A DNA stretch of 64,000 bases from Ideonella sp. MAG2 (GTDB lineage: Bacteria > Pseudomonadota > Gammaproteobacteria > Burkholderiales > Burkholderiaceae_C), in assembly GCA_004359425.1 (NCBI GenBank), contig PTEU01000002.1:1036789-1100788 (forward strand), in the 5' to 3' direction. Numbering within the stretch: position 1 is the stretch's first letter; each line of letters opens with the position of its first letter. Both the position numbers and the translations under genes were made by a program. The notes under the pieces are model-generated. The model searched no databases. It had not been told where the DNA came from and saw only the letters and a program-made list of their open reading frames with translations. Shown here piece after piece: positions 47,600-57,881 of this stretch.

Positions 47600-50358
47600 C
47601 AGTCCTCCTTCACAGATTGCACTGCCGCCTTGCTGGCCGCTTGGCGGGCCGCCAGCAGGGCTGACAACACGCCGGCGGTGAACACCGTGAGCAACAAGAC
47701 CAGGAGTCGCGGCCAGGGCAGGCTCATGTCCATGCTCCAGTGAAAGCTCTGCGGATTCACCACCCAGATCAGCACGGCGCTCAGGCCCAGGCCCAATCCC
47801 AGCCCGGCCAAACAGCCCACGCCGCACAGCAAGGCGGACTCCAGCGCGAGCAGGCGCAAGACGCCCGCGCGGGTCAAGCCCAAATGCAGCAGCAGGCCGA
47901 ACTCCCGCTTGCGCGCCAGCACTTGCGCCGATTGACTGGCGGCAATGCCAAACACACCAATGGCCAAAGTCACGGCCTGCAGCCAGACAGTCACCGCAAA
48001 GCTGCGGTCAAAAACTTTCATCGACACCTCACGCAGCTCTTGGCTGTCTGCCATCTCGATGTCCTCGGGCTGGGCCGCCAGCGCGCGCAAAGCCGCTTGG
48101 GCTTGGCGGCTGGTCTGGCCCGGCGCCAGCCAAATCTTCACCTCGTTGATGCGCTGATCTTGCGTCCAGGCTTGGTAGGCGTCCAGCGGCATCCAGGCCG
48201 CGCCGCTTTGGCGGGCATAGTCGCGCCAAACACCGCGCACAAAGACCTTGAGCGGGGGCAGGCCTGGGCGCAGGTGCATCTCTGTGGTGTCGCCGGGCTT
48301 GAGCTGCAAGCTGTCGCGCAGGGCCTCGCTGATGTAGACCGGTATCTGGCATAGGAGCCTGTCGGACTTGGGGAGTGTCGGCTGCAAATCGGCCGCAGCG
48401 GCCCATTTCTCACCGCCTTCTTGCCCCATAGCTGGGCTATGGGGCTGCGAACTCGGCAAGAACTGGTCTCGCTGGGGCCGATTTTCGCGATCGACACCCC
48501 AAGCCCGACAGGCTCCTAGCGGCGCTGTGGTGGGCGCCAGGGCTTGGGCCAAAGGCAGTTGCGCCTCATCCACCTGCTTGGCCAGCAAGGCGAAACGCTG
48601 GCCACCCATCAGCACCTCGTCGCTGCGTTGGTGCTCGACCGCTTGCACCACGCTGCTGGAGCGCAAGGCGGCCAAGAATTCAGGTGGCAAGGGCGCATGC
48701 AGGCTGGCGCCACCTTGCTGAACTTGCAGGCTGGAGCGCAGGTAGAGGTCCGCCGGCAGCATGTGGTGCAGCCACTGGGTGAGGGAGTCTCTGAAGCTGC
48801 CCACCATCACCAGCATGGCGACCGACAAGCTCAGGCTCACCAGCACCCCGGCCAGGGCGCGGCTGGCTTCGCCCGCTTGGTCTCGGGCCCGTTCCTCCAC
48901 CAGCAAGACCAAGGCGTGGCGTTGCGAGCCGGGCCAGCGGCGCAGCAGCACGAGGGCGCCCCGCACGCCCCAGGGCACGCAGGCAATGCCGCCCAGCAGC
49001 ATGCACAACATGGCGGCATAAGCGGCCAGCGGGACGTCTGCCAGCGGCCAGGTCTTGGGCGGTGGTGGCACCATCGCCAAGCCCAGGCCCAAGAGCAGCA
49101 ACACCGGCCCCAAAGCGCTGTGTGTGGATAGGCCGCTGCTGCTTCCAAGGCCTTTCAACACCTGCGCCACCGGCATGCGCCGCACCGTCAGTGCGGGCAG
49201 GGCAGCACTGAGCAGGCTCAGTGCCAAGCCCAGCCCGCCAAACAACCCGGCCGCAGCCCAAGGCCCTTGCGCCAAGCTCATGCCGGCGGATAGGTGGCCC
49301 AGGCCCAAATTGGCGCCCAAGGCCTGCAAGGCCCATTGCGCGGTGGCCCAGCCCAAGGCCAGGCCCAACACACTGCCCAAGCCACCCAAGAGCGCTGCTT
49401 CCAGCAGCACCAGACGGGCACGCTCGGCCCCCGTCATGCCCAGCACACCCAGCAGGGCCCACTGCGGCAAGCGCTGCGCCACGGACAAGCTCATCACCGC
49501 AAATACCAAAAAGCTGCCCGTGAACAAGGCCATCAGCGAAAGCATGCTGAGGTTGACTCGATAGGCCCGGGTGATGTCGCGCATGCGTTGGCCTTCATCC
49601 GGCGGCGGCGCAGCGCTGACGCCCTCAGGCCAACGCTGCCGGGCCAACCAGCGCTCCGCGTCCACGCCAGTCACCAAGCGCACATCCACGCGGTCGAGCC
49701 GACCCAGCTTGCCCAGCAGCACTTGGGCGGCGGCAATGTCCAGCACGGCCAAGGGTGAGCCCGCTGCGGTGTTGGCTGGGCCTAGGCTGAAAGTGTGGCT
49801 GTGCGCCTGGCCGCTGTCGGCCTGAGCGGCACGCAGGCTCACCGTCTGAGCCTGGCCCCCCAGCTTCTGCAGCGCGGCGGGGTTGAGTGAAAGCTGTTGC
49901 GGATCCAGCCCTGCCAGCGGGTTGGTGGGGGCGCTGCCCGCAGCAGGTGCCTGAGGCAGCAAGGCGGGGTTGAGGGCCGCACCCTGCAGCACATCCCAGC
50001 CGATCACCCGCAGGCTGAAGGGCTTGCCTTGCGGATCTTGCACATCTTGCGCCAAGGCTTGGCCTTCCAAGATGGGTGAGGCCAGTTGCACGTCTGGGTC
50101 GGCCGCCAAGCTGGCCAACAGCGTTTCAGCCAGGCCCTTTGCGGCGTCAGAGTGCAGCACCACATCGGGCTGGCCCTGCAGGCTGGTGGCGGCGCTGGAG
50201 AACTCCGCCAAGGCGGTGCTGTTGAGCAGATGAACGGCAAAGCCCAGCGCCACGCCCAGCACGATGGCCAGCAAGGCCAGTAATTGCCGCCCGGCCTGGT
50301 AGCGCAGCGCTGGCCAGCTCAGCTGGGCAAAGTGGCTCAGTGAGCGGGCAAGACCCAT
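47596..50358 (-). CDS. FtsX-like ABC transporter permease, interrupted in-frame by a MITE
   Basis: 920-aa multi-TM protein, two FtsX-like regions; insertion-encoded segment GACRAWGVDREN...LPKSDRLLC. Confidence 0.85.
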   Translation of the reverse strand: MGLARSLSHFAQLSWPALRYQAGRQLLALLAIVLGVALGFAVHLLNSTALAEFSSAATSLQGQPDVVLHSDAAKGLAETLLASLAADPDVQLASPILEGQALAQDVQDPQGKPFSLRVIGWDVLQGAALNPALLPQAPAAGSAPTNPLAGLDPQQLSLNPAALQKLGGQAQTVSLRAAQADSGQAHSHTFSLGPANTAAGSPLAVLDIAAAQVLLGKLGRLDRVDVRLVTGVDAERWLARQRWPEGVSAAPPPDEGQRMRDITRAYRVNLSMLSLMALFTGSFLVFAVMSLSVAQRLPQWALLGVLGMTGAERARLVLLEAALLGGLGSVLGLALGWATAQWALQALGANLGLGHLSAGMSLAQGPWAAAGLFGGLGLALSLLSAALPALTVRRMPVAQVLKGLGSSSGLSTHSALGPVLLLLGLGLAMVPPPPKTWPLADVPLAAYAAMLCMLLGGIACVPWGVRGALVLLRRWPGSQRHALVLLVEERARDQAGEASRALAGVLVSLSLSVAMLVMVGSFRDSLTQWLHHMLPADLYLRSSLQVQQGGASLHAPLPPEFLAALRSSSVVQAVEHQRSDEVLMGGQRFALLAKQVDEAQLPLAQALAPTTAPLGACRAWGVDRENRPQRDQFLPSSQPHSPAMGQEGGEKWAAAADLQPTLPKSDRLLCQIPVYISEALRDSLQLKPGDTTEMHLRPGLPPLKVFVRGVWRDYARQSGAAWMPLDAYQAWTQDQRINEVKIWLAPGQTSRQAQAALRALAAQPEDIEMADSQELREVSMKVFDRSFAVTVWLQAVTLAIGVFGIAASQSAQVLARKREFGLLLHLGLTRAGVLRLLALESALLCGVGCLAGLGLGLGLSAVLIWVVNPQSFHWSMDMSLPWPRLLVLLLTVFTAGVLSALLAARQAASKAAVQSVKEDW
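48352..48518. mobile_element. MITE-like element inside the permease gene
   Basis: TAGGAGCCTGTCGGACTTGGGGAGTGTCG and inverted CGACACCCCAAGCCCGACAGGCTCCTA; internal CCCCATAGC-TGG-GCTATGGGG hairpin. Confidence 0.78.
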
Positions 50359-51008
50359 GGGCGGATTCCCTTCTCGTCCAGCCGCAGCGCGCGGTCAGCG
50401 CGGCCTGCGGCCTGCTCGGAATGGGTGACCAGCAAGCAGGCGGCGCCTTCAGCCCGCACTTGGGTGAGCAGCAGGTCCATCACCTCGCGGGCATGGCGGG
50501 CGTCCAGATTGCCCGTGGGTTCATCGGCCAGGATCAGGGCGGGCTTGTGCACCAAGGCCCGCGCAATGGCCACCCGCTGCAATTGGCCGCCGGAGAGCTG
50601 ACGCGGTATGCGGGCGCCTAAGTCTCCCAGCCCGACGGCGTTCAGCATGGCTCGCACCCGGGCGGGGTCTGGCCTGTGCAGCAGCAGCAAGGGCAGGGCG
50701 ACGTTCTGCGCCACAGTCAGGTGGGGCAAGACATGAAAGGCCTGGAACACAAAGCCTAACTTGGCGCGCCGCAACTCGGCCCGTCCTGCTTCATCCAGTG
50801 TGGCGAGGTCTTGGCCGTCGATCTCGATGGCACCCGCATCGGGCTCGTCCAGCCCGGCCAGGCAATTGAGCAGCGTTGACTTGCCCGTGCCCGACTCGCC
50901 CAGCAAGGCCACCAACTCGCCACGCACCAGCGTTAGATCGACGGCTCGAAACACGGCGCTGTCGCCATAAGCTTTGGCCAGACCTTCGGCGCGCAGGAGA
51001 GGAGTCAT
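50337..51008 (-). CDS. LolD-like ABC transporter ATP-binding protein
   Basis: LLGESGTGKSTLLNCLAGLDEPDAG; LSGGQLQRVAIARALVHKPALILADEPTGNLD. Confidence 0.92.
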   Translation of the reverse strand: MTPLLRAEGLAKAYGDSAVFRAVDLTLVRGELVALLGESGTGKSTLLNCLAGLDEPDAGAIEIDGQDLATLDEAGRAELRRAKLGFVFQAFHVLPHLTVAQNVALPLLLLHRPDPARVRAMLNAVGLGDLGARIPRQLSGGQLQRVAIARALVHKPALILADEPTGNLDARHAREVMDLLLTQVRAEGAACLLVTHSEQAAGRADRALRLDEKGIRPWVLPAH

Positions 51009-51149
51009 CTCTGAATTTTCGCCCAAGCCTGCGGGCTTGAATGAGACAACTCCTCACCGGTCGGCTGGTGTGGACTGGCCCGCTGACACCGGTGGAAGCC
51101 AGGCGTCTTCCTTTCAGGGTGCGCCAGGCTTGAACGGCCGTCAAACAGG

Positions 51150-51470
51150 CATCAAACCAAGCCGCAACGATCAGCGGCGGCCTTCGTGCCGCTGGAACTG
51201 CCCACCCAGCGCAACTCAGGGGACATCCGTATCGAGCTGCGCCACAGGGCGACCCTGATCAGCGTGACCTGGCCCGCCACAGCCGCTGTGGAGTACGCGG
51301 CCAGGATGCCGGGGGTGTTGCGATGATCCGCATCGATGGCCTGTGGCTGGCGGCCCAGCCGATGGACATGCGTGCCGGTGCGGACCGCCTGATCCTGGAT
51401 CACCTGACGTACTACAGGATCGAGCAGTCGGGCACGGTGCGAATGAGGCCCATGAGATTCCCGAGGTCGC
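51150..51470 (+). pseudogene. IS66-family remnant (TnpA tail and TnpB head)
   Basis: IRIELRHRATLISVTWPA followed by MIRIDGLWLAAQPMDMRAGADRLIL, then homology ends. Confidence 0.65.
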
Positions 51471-51533
51471 AATGCATGGATCGGATGTGGCATCAGAAGC
51501 TGGACAATGCGCGGCCGCGAGGAGTCGACTGTC

Positions 51534-53528
51534 ATGAGGAATGTCCACAACGCCCCTGAACCCGCCGCACGCTGGGACATCCAAGTCTTGCGCGGCGTGG
51601 CCGTGGCGTGGGTGCTGCTCTACCACGCAGGTGTGCCCGGAGTGCAGGGCGGGTTCTTGGGGGTGGACATCTTCTTCGTTGTGTCGGGCTGGCTGATCAC
51701 GGCGCTGGTACAGCGTAGCTTGTTGGAGGGGCGCTTCAGCTTTTGTGAGTTCTATTGGCGGCGCGCCAAACGACTCTTGCCCGCAGCCTACGTCACTTTG
51801 GGTGTGACGACGCTGCTGACCCCCTGGTTTTTGAATGATCTGGAGCAGTTGGATTTCCACCTTCAGCTGTGGGGCGCGCTGGCCTTTGTGAGCAACTACG
51901 TGCTCATGAATCAAAGTGGCTACTTTGCGGGTTCGGCTGAGCTCAAGCCGCTGCTGCATTTCTGGTCTTTGGCGATTGAGGAGCAGTACTACCTTCTCAT
52001 GCCCGCACTCTTGGTCCTGGTGGGACCACGCTGGCGTGCTGGCGTGGTAATTTGCCTCACGCTGGAGAGTTTGGGCTTGTGCGTGTATTGGCTCGAGGTG
52101 GACACCAGCGCGGCGTTTTACCTGCTTCCGGCGCGTGCCTGGGAGCTGGGCCTGGGTTCTTTGGGCGCACTCTGGCATGGCCGCTATGCCTTGCCCTGGC
52201 TGCGCGTGGCGCGTTGGCCAGCCTTGGGCGTGCTGGCGCTTGTTCCGCTCTTTGCGCCCCTGGGCGGCTGGCACCCCGGGCCCAGCGCATTGATGGTAGG
52301 CCTAGCGACGCTGGCGCTGCTGTGGATGGGTCAGCCACGCCCCCAAGCAGGGTCCTGGATGCAGCCCCTCATGTGGTTGGGTGATCGCTCCTATTCCCTC
52401 TATCTGGTGCACTGGCCGCTGCTGGCCTTTGTGCACAACGCCTGGTTGATAGATCCGTCCATGCCCAGTGTCCAGCACAGCTTGTTGGCGTGGCGTCTGG
52501 CGGCTCTGCTGCTGGCCGTGGGCTTAGCGGCGGCTTTGTATCGATGGGTGGAACTGCCCTGCCGTCACAGCTCTTGGTGCCCAAGTTGGCGTCACTTTGC
52601 AGGTGTGGTGGGTGCCACTGCGCTGGTGGCCTTGCTCCCATGGGTCAGCCAGCCCGACGCACAGAGCACCGCGCAGCAAGCGCATCTGCGCCGACCCAAC
52701 TACGGTCTGCATGAGCAGTGCGACAGCGTCCAAGCATTCGTTCCGCGCACAGCATGCCAAACCGGGGTGGCACCGCGCTGGTTGGTCTGGGGCGACTCTT
52801 ATGCGATGCACATCGTGCCTGGCTTGCAGGCGCCAGCTGGGCAGTCCGGCCTGATGCAGGCCACGGCTTCGTCCTGTGGGCCGTTTCTGGGCCTCACACC
52901 CTACCGGCCTGCAAGCCGTGGGCATCAAACCTTAAGCCTGTCTTGGTCGGCGGACTGTCGAGATTTCAATGCCTCAGTATTACGCTATTTGGCCGGTGCC
53001 CCGCAGGTGGACACGGTGATTCTCTCCAGCAGCCTGACCGCCTATCTGCATAGCCCGCCATACGAGAGTTTGCTGTGGACGGCGGGTGAGCCAGCGCCGC
53101 AATTGCGCGCTCCAAGCGTCGAGCTGCTGCTTCAGGCCTCACGAGACACCGTGCAGGCGCTGCGTGCCTTGGGCAAGCGCGTGGTGCTCATCGCGCCGCC
53201 GCCTTCAGCAGACATTGATATCGCTTCCTGTCTAGAACGCCAGGCGAACAAGCGTTTGGCGCTGGGAGCGCCTGCGGGCTGCGTGATACAGCGCCAGGCC
53301 TATGAGCAAGCACGGGCGCTGGTGCTGGACTACTTGCGGCGCGCGCCCACCGAAGCTCAACTGCCGGTGCTACGCTTGGACGACTATCTGTGCGACGCCA
53401 AGCGCTGCCGCACCGAAATCCAAGGCGTGCCCTTGTACCGCGATGCGGGTCACTTGAGCTACGACGGTGCTGTGGTGTTGGCGGACGCTATGCATTGGGG
53501 TAGCAAAGTTCAGCAATTGGCACGCTAA
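51534..53528 (+). CDS. Acyltransferase-3 family protein with C-terminal SGNH-like domain
   Basis: DIQVLRGVAVAWVLLYHAG; GFLGVDIFFVVSGWLIT; HFWSLAIEEQYYLLMP; WGDSYAMHIVPGL. Confidence 0.9.
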   Translation: MRNVHNAPEPAARWDIQVLRGVAVAWVLLYHAGVPGVQGGFLGVDIFFVVSGWLITALVQRSLLEGRFSFCEFYWRRAKRLLPAAYVTLGVTTLLTPWFLNDLEQLDFHLQLWGALAFVSNYVLMNQSGYFAGSAELKPLLHFWSLAIEEQYYLLMPALLVLVGPRWRAGVVICLTLESLGLCVYWLEVDTSAAFYLLPARAWELGLGSLGALWHGRYALPWLRVARWPALGVLALVPLFAPLGGWHPGPSALMVGLATLALLWMGQPRPQAGSWMQPLMWLGDRSYSLYLVHWPLLAFVHNAWLIDPSMPSVQHSLLAWRLAALLLAVGLAAALYRWVELPCRHSSWCPSWRHFAGVVGATALVALLPWVSQPDAQSTAQQAHLRRPNYGLHEQCDSVQAFVPRTACQTGVAPRWLVWGDSYAMHIVPGLQAPAGQSGLMQATASSCGPFLGLTPYRPASRGHQTLSLSWSADCRDFNASVLRYLAGAPQVDTVILSSSLTAYLHSPPYESLLWTAGEPAPQLRAPSVELLLQASRDTVQALRALGKRVVLIAPPPSADIDIASCLERQANKRLALGAPAGCVIQRQAYEQARALVLDYLRRAPTEAQLPVLRLDDYLCDAKRCRTEIQGVPLYRDAGHLSYDGAVVLADAMHWGSKVQQLAR

Positions 53529-53606
53529 GCGAATGCGAGGAAACATCCCCATGGCCTGGCATCGGCGTCCATGAGCCAAGATTGGTGTTGCCAGTTGATC
53601 AATCTT

Positions 53607-53696
53607 ATGGTTGATCTGAAAAGGGAAATTTCATGCGTCGGTGTCGATTTGACCAAGCGGGTCTACCAGGTGCATGCCGCTGGCGCATGTCTATAG
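53607..53696 (+). pseudogene. Possible IS110-family transposase N-terminal remnant
   Basis: MVDLKREISCVGVDLTKRVYQVHAAGA then stop. Confidence 0.4.
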
Positions 53697-53870
53697 ATTG
53701 GAGAAATCGCCATGGGCATGGCGGTGCCCGGCAACGTCGCTAGGTCGGCACCGCGCCACTCTGAGGCGGTTGCGCCCAGTTTGCCCCGTTGAGCAACGGG
53801 GCGGGTCATCGCCAATGTTCCCACGGGAATTGTTTGCGGTGCTCCGGTGGCCAGGAGGCGGCATGAGCCC

Positions 53871-54671
53871 TCACAGTGGCTCTCCGTTATTCATAAAGTC
53901 TTGCTGCTCCAACATTGCCAGCAATTCGCGCGAGATCCCCTGCATGGCGATGGGCGAATACTTCAGCTCCGAGGTGTAGAACTGCGCCAGAGAGGTGATG
54001 CCATGCTCGGCCCAGCGTTGGCGCGCATCGGCGCTCAGGCTTTGATAGCGCAGTAGGCCGCGCCGGTCACGCTGGGCATACAGCGCGTCAATCTCGGCAG
54101 GCCCGGCGCGTTGGTAACGTTCACGATGAAGGTAAGCCGCCATGGGCAGGCGGTCGCGCGGCTCAGGGGTCTCGTCGGGCCAACCCACTACCAAGCTGGT
54201 CACGGGGAAGGTGCCTGCTGGCAATTCCAAGAACCGCGCAATGTCAGGGGCTGCGTTCAAGGTGGTGCCCAAATAGCAAATGCCCAAGCCTTGGGACTCA
54301 CAGGCCAGCGCCATGCTTTGCGCCAGGATCATTGCGTCAAACGCGGCCACCAAGAAGCCGTGGAAGTTGTCGAAGTTGTCGCGGGCTCGGTTCATAGCCA
54401 GCCAGTCGCGTGTGCGCCGGGCCTCCGCGCAAAAGGTCAGCATCACCGGGGCTTGCAAGATCATCTCTTGCTCGCCATGCAGGCGGAACAACTCGGTCTT
54501 GCCTTGCACATCTCGTGTCTCGATCACCGCGTAGGTGTTGAGATTGCCCGAGCTGGAGCTGCCGAGAATGGCGGCTTCCAGCAAACCGTCTAACAGCGCA
54601 GGTGGCACATCGTCGGGTTTGAAGGCGCGGATGGAGCGGTGGGCGCGCAGGAGAGCGAGGACATTCGTCAT
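53871..54671 (-). CDS. Nitroreductase-family protein
   Basis: LRAHRSIRAFKPDDVPPALLDGLLEAA; LACESQGLGICYLGTT; SLVVGWPDETPEPRDRLP. Confidence 0.9.
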   Translation of the reverse strand: MTNVLALLRAHRSIRAFKPDDVPPALLDGLLEAAILGSSSSGNLNTYAVIETRDVQGKTELFRLHGEQEMILQAPVMLTFCAEARRTRDWLAMNRARDNFDNFHGFLVAAFDAMILAQSMALACESQGLGICYLGTTLNAAPDIARFLELPAGTFPVTSLVVGWPDETPEPRDRLPMAAYLHRERYQRAGPAEIDALYAQRDRRGLLRYQSLSADARQRWAEHGITSLAQFYTSELKYSPIAMQGISRELLAMLEQQDFMNNGEPL

Positions 54672-54771
54672 GGGTGAATTTCTGAGTGAGGAGGCAAGGA
54701 TGGGGGTGCGCCTGGCCTCTTACTCACCCTTGGCTGCTAGCATCCATCATCCCCTCTCGAGAGAAATGCTT

Positions 54772-55365
54772 ATGCCGTTTATTGACCCACTGCCTGCCGA
54801 TGCCAACCCGGAAGTGGCGGAGTTGGCGAAGTTCTTTAACGAAACCCTGGGATTCTGCCCCAACAGCGTGCTCACCATGAGCCGTCGGCCCGAGATCGCC
54901 AAAGCCTTCATCCAGCTCAATATGGCGGTCATGGCCAACCATGGCCGGGTCAGCTCTGCACTCAAGCGGCTGATTGCCTATGTCTCCAGCCATGCCACGG
55001 GCTGTCTCTATTGCCAAGCGCACACCATTCGCGCGGCAGACCGCTATGGCGCAGCACCCGAGCAGCTTGCGCACATATGGGAGTTCCGCACCCACGCGGC
55101 GTTCAGCGCCGCAGAGCGCGCTGCGCTGGAGTTGGCATCGGCCGCCTCGATGGTGCCTAACGATGTTTCTGCAGAGCTGCAAGCCGAAGTCAAACGCCAC
55201 TGGGATGATGGCGAGGTGGTCGAGATCATGGGCGTGATTGCACTGTTTGGCTTTCTCAACCGCTGGAACGATTCCATGGCCACGTCTTTGGAGGAAGGGG
55301 CCATCGCATCCGGCGAGGCTTTGCTCACCGCCGGCAGCGAGTGGCAGGTCGGCAAGCACCAGTAA
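54772..55365 (+). CDS. Carboxymuconolactone decarboxylase-like protein
   Basis: MPFIDPLPADANPEVAEL; SSHATGCLYCQAHTIRAADRYG. Confidence 0.87.
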   Translation: MPFIDPLPADANPEVAELAKFFNETLGFCPNSVLTMSRRPEIAKAFIQLNMAVMANHGRVSSALKRLIAYVSSHATGCLYCQAHTIRAADRYGAAPEQLAHIWEFRTHAAFSAAERAALELASAASMVPNDVSAELQAEVKRHWDDGEVVEIMGVIALFGFLNRWNDSMATSLEEGAIASGEALLTAGSEWQVGKHQ

Positions 55366-55386
55366 GGCTTGTACTAACGCACCAGC

Positions 55387-55415
55387 AAAAAAGCCCAGGG
55401 CTTGCGCGCTGGGCT
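55387..55415 (-). terminator. Rho-independent terminator for the esterase gene
   Basis: On the minus strand AGCCCAG...CTGGGCT followed by TTTTT. Confidence 0.7.
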
Positions 55416-55455
55416 GTTGTGGGGCGGGTTGAGAGCCCCTGAAGTCGGCCAGGGT

Positions 55456-57207
55456 TCAGAGCGTGGGGTCGTCTTTGACCGAAGAGGGGACGCAGGCCCA
55501 GTTGGCCGCTTCTTCCACGTCTCCAGTGCCGCGATAGCGGGCCACCTTGGGGTAGGGGCACAGGGGGCGGCTGCGGTTAGCAGACCAGCCCGTAGGCAGG
55601 TCGGTGTTCACGCCGCCCGCATTGCCCGCGCCACGCGCTGTCGCCACGATGTCTTGGGGTGCTTGGCCGTCTTCCACCCAAGCCACCAGCGGGCTGAGGA
55701 AGTCGGCTTGGTCGGTGGCTGGGCCACCCGAGCAATGGCCCATGCCGGGAATGCGGTAGAGCCGAGCAAACTGGCGCGGTGCGATACCGCTGTTGCGGCC
55801 CAGGTTGCGGTACCAGTCTTCGGTGTCTTTGACCGAGAAGATTTGGTCACTCACACCGTGGTAGACCAGAATCTTGCCGCCACGGCGTGCCACTTGGCCG
55901 TAGTCGTTGTCGGCTGGTGGCGTCATAAAGCTCATGGCGGATTCGGTGTAAGTGGCGTCAGTGGCATACAGCTCGGGCAAGGTGGCATCTACGTCCAGAC
56001 CGATGGTGAAGGCGGGGCCGTCAGCCAGCGCAGCGGTGGAGGGCGGGACCTTGAAGATGGTGCCCACAGCGCCGGAGTCACGTGTCAGCGGTGCATTGAA
56101 CTCCCAGGAAGCCACGCCTGCCGTTGCCAGGCCTGCGTCATACGGGAAGCTGGCATAGAACGGCGTTCCGTTGCGAGTGCTGGCCCCGCGGAAAATGGGT
56201 GCAATGGCTTGCTTTTGGGCGGCGGTCAGGCAGGTGCCATCTCGCACGTCTTTGGCGCATTTGGGCACATCGCGCATGAAGTTGAAGGCTCTTTGGCAGG
56301 CTTGTACATCTTGCACCATGCCGTCGGCCGCGCCGTCCAGGGCGTCACAGCGCTCCAAGACCTTGTTGACCAGCATGCTGCGTTCGGCGGTGGTGAAGGC
56401 GGTTTCCAGGCCCGCTGCGGTTTTGGGGTCGCCGGTGGCCACGCTGGCGTAGCGCTGGGCTCCAAAAATATTGGCCAATGCGGCCAAAGGCAGGCGGTAG
56501 CCTGGTGCGCCCGCCAAGAAGCCGTCGTAGTCGTCGGCATAGCGCGCAGCGGCCACCAAGGTGTGGCGGCCACCGTTGGAGCAGCCGCCAAAGTAGGAGC
56601 GGTCCGGCTGTTTGCCATAGGCGATTTGCACCACTTGCTTGGCCATGGGCGTCAGCTTGGCCACGGCTTGGTAGCCGTAGTCCAGGCGAGCCTGAGGGTC
56701 CAAGCCAAACGCCGGGCCGCCTTGGGCCAAGGTGTGGCCAGCGTCAGAGCTCAGCACCGCAAAGCCTTGCTTCAGCGCGCCGGTCAAGGGGCCGCCCCCA
56801 AGGGCTCCCAGCGCGGTCACCACGCTGCCGTCAATGCCGCCATTGCCTTGGTGGAAGAAGCGGCCATTCCAGGCCTTTGGCAGGCGCATCTCAAAGCCGA
56901 TGGCATAGGTTTTGCCATCCACCGGGCTCACGCGCTGATGCATTTTGCCGGTCACTAAGCAGTGCTCGGCGATGGGCTGCCCGCCCTGCGACAAGGTTCC
57001 AGCCGGGATCGTGGTGGTCGCGGTGATCTGGGTGTTGGCTACATCGGCCAACAGGCCGGCCAGGCCTTCGCAAGTTCCCTGCAAGTCGGCCGGCACAGCA
57101 CGGCCTAAGGGCGGCGTGGCGGCTGCGGTGGCGCAGCCGACCGTCAAGAAGCTCATCGTCGCCAAGGCGATACTTGTGGCTACGCCACTGGAGTTCCGTC
57201 GTGTCAT
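55456..57207 (-). CDS. Tannase/feruloyl esterase family hydrolase
   Basis: YFGGCSNGGRHTL nucleophile motif; YHGVSDQIFS; GMGHCSGG. Confidence 0.88.
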   Translation of the reverse strand: MTRRNSSGVATSIALATMSFLTVGCATAAATPPLGRAVPADLQGTCEGLAGLLADVANTQITATTTIPAGTLSQGGQPIAEHCLVTGKMHQRVSPVDGKTYAIGFEMRLPKAWNGRFFHQGNGGIDGSVVTALGALGGGPLTGALKQGFAVLSSDAGHTLAQGGPAFGLDPQARLDYGYQAVAKLTPMAKQVVQIAYGKQPDRSYFGGCSNGGRHTLVAAARYADDYDGFLAGAPGYRLPLAALANIFGAQRYASVATGDPKTAAGLETAFTTAERSMLVNKVLERCDALDGAADGMVQDVQACQRAFNFMRDVPKCAKDVRDGTCLTAAQKQAIAPIFRGASTRNGTPFYASFPYDAGLATAGVASWEFNAPLTRDSGAVGTIFKVPPSTAALADGPAFTIGLDVDATLPELYATDATYTESAMSFMTPPADNDYGQVARRGGKILVYHGVSDQIFSVKDTEDWYRNLGRNSGIAPRQFARLYRIPGMGHCSGGPATDQADFLSPLVAWVEDGQAPQDIVATARGAGNAGGVNTDLPTGWSANRSRPLCPYPKVARYRGTGDVEEAANWACVPSSVKDDPTL

Positions 57208-57380
57208 AGGTCCTGTCTCCTTATGTTCAGGCAGCCTCGTCGGCCCATCGGCAAGGCATGTTTGGCCGAGCAGATGCCCAGCAAATAGATATCGTACTTA
57301 TCTATTTTTGAAGGTATGACCGGGCTAACCCGCGATCAAGCATCAAAAAAAGCCCAAAACTCTTGACTAACTTTCCGCGC

Positions 57381-57881
57381 ATGACCCGAGTCCCCGCCCT
57401 TCCGCCCGCCGAGAGAACCCCTCAAGCCCAACTCTCTGAGGCAGGCCTTCGGTCCATCGTGGGCTATCAGTTGGCCCAGGCGACCATCGTTGCTGACCAA
57501 GTCTTCGATGAGCAGGTGGGCCATCCCGGTGGGGTGCGCCGGGTGGAGTTCACCCTCTTGGCTTTGGTCAAGGCCAACCCAGACGTGAGTGCCCGCCAAT
57601 TGGCACGCGCTTTGTCGGTGACGCCCCCCAACGTCGCCATCTGGCTAGAGCGCTTGGAGTCTCGCGGCCTGGTGGCCCGCACCCGCAGCGAGCGAGATGC
57701 GCGGGTGCAACATGTGCGCCTCACTGAAGCTGGGTTGGCATGGGTGGAGGAGGCGACCGCCAAACTGCTGAAGGCCGAGCAGGCGGCCTTGTCGGTGCTG
57801 AGCGCCGCCGAGCGGGCCATGCTGGTGGAGTTGCTGCACAAAGTAGCGCTGGCGCGGCGGCGGCCGGATAGGGCGGCGTGA
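57381..57881 (+). CDS. MarR-family transcriptional regulator
   Basis: ARQLARALSVTPPNVAIWLERLESRGLVARTRSERDARVQHVRLTEAG. Confidence 0.88.
   Translation: MTRVPALPPAERTPQAQLSEAGLRSIVGYQLAQATIVADQVFDEQVGHPGGVRRVEFTLLALVKANPDVSARQLARALSVTPPNVAIWLERLESRGLVARTRSERDARVQHVRLTEAGLAWVEEATAKLLKAEQAALSVLSAAERAMLVELLHKVALARRRPDRAA

Noticed and set aside
55402-56958. 518-aa plus-strand ORF opposite the tannase-like gene
   Set aside because: Antisense shadow ORF with no domain signal.
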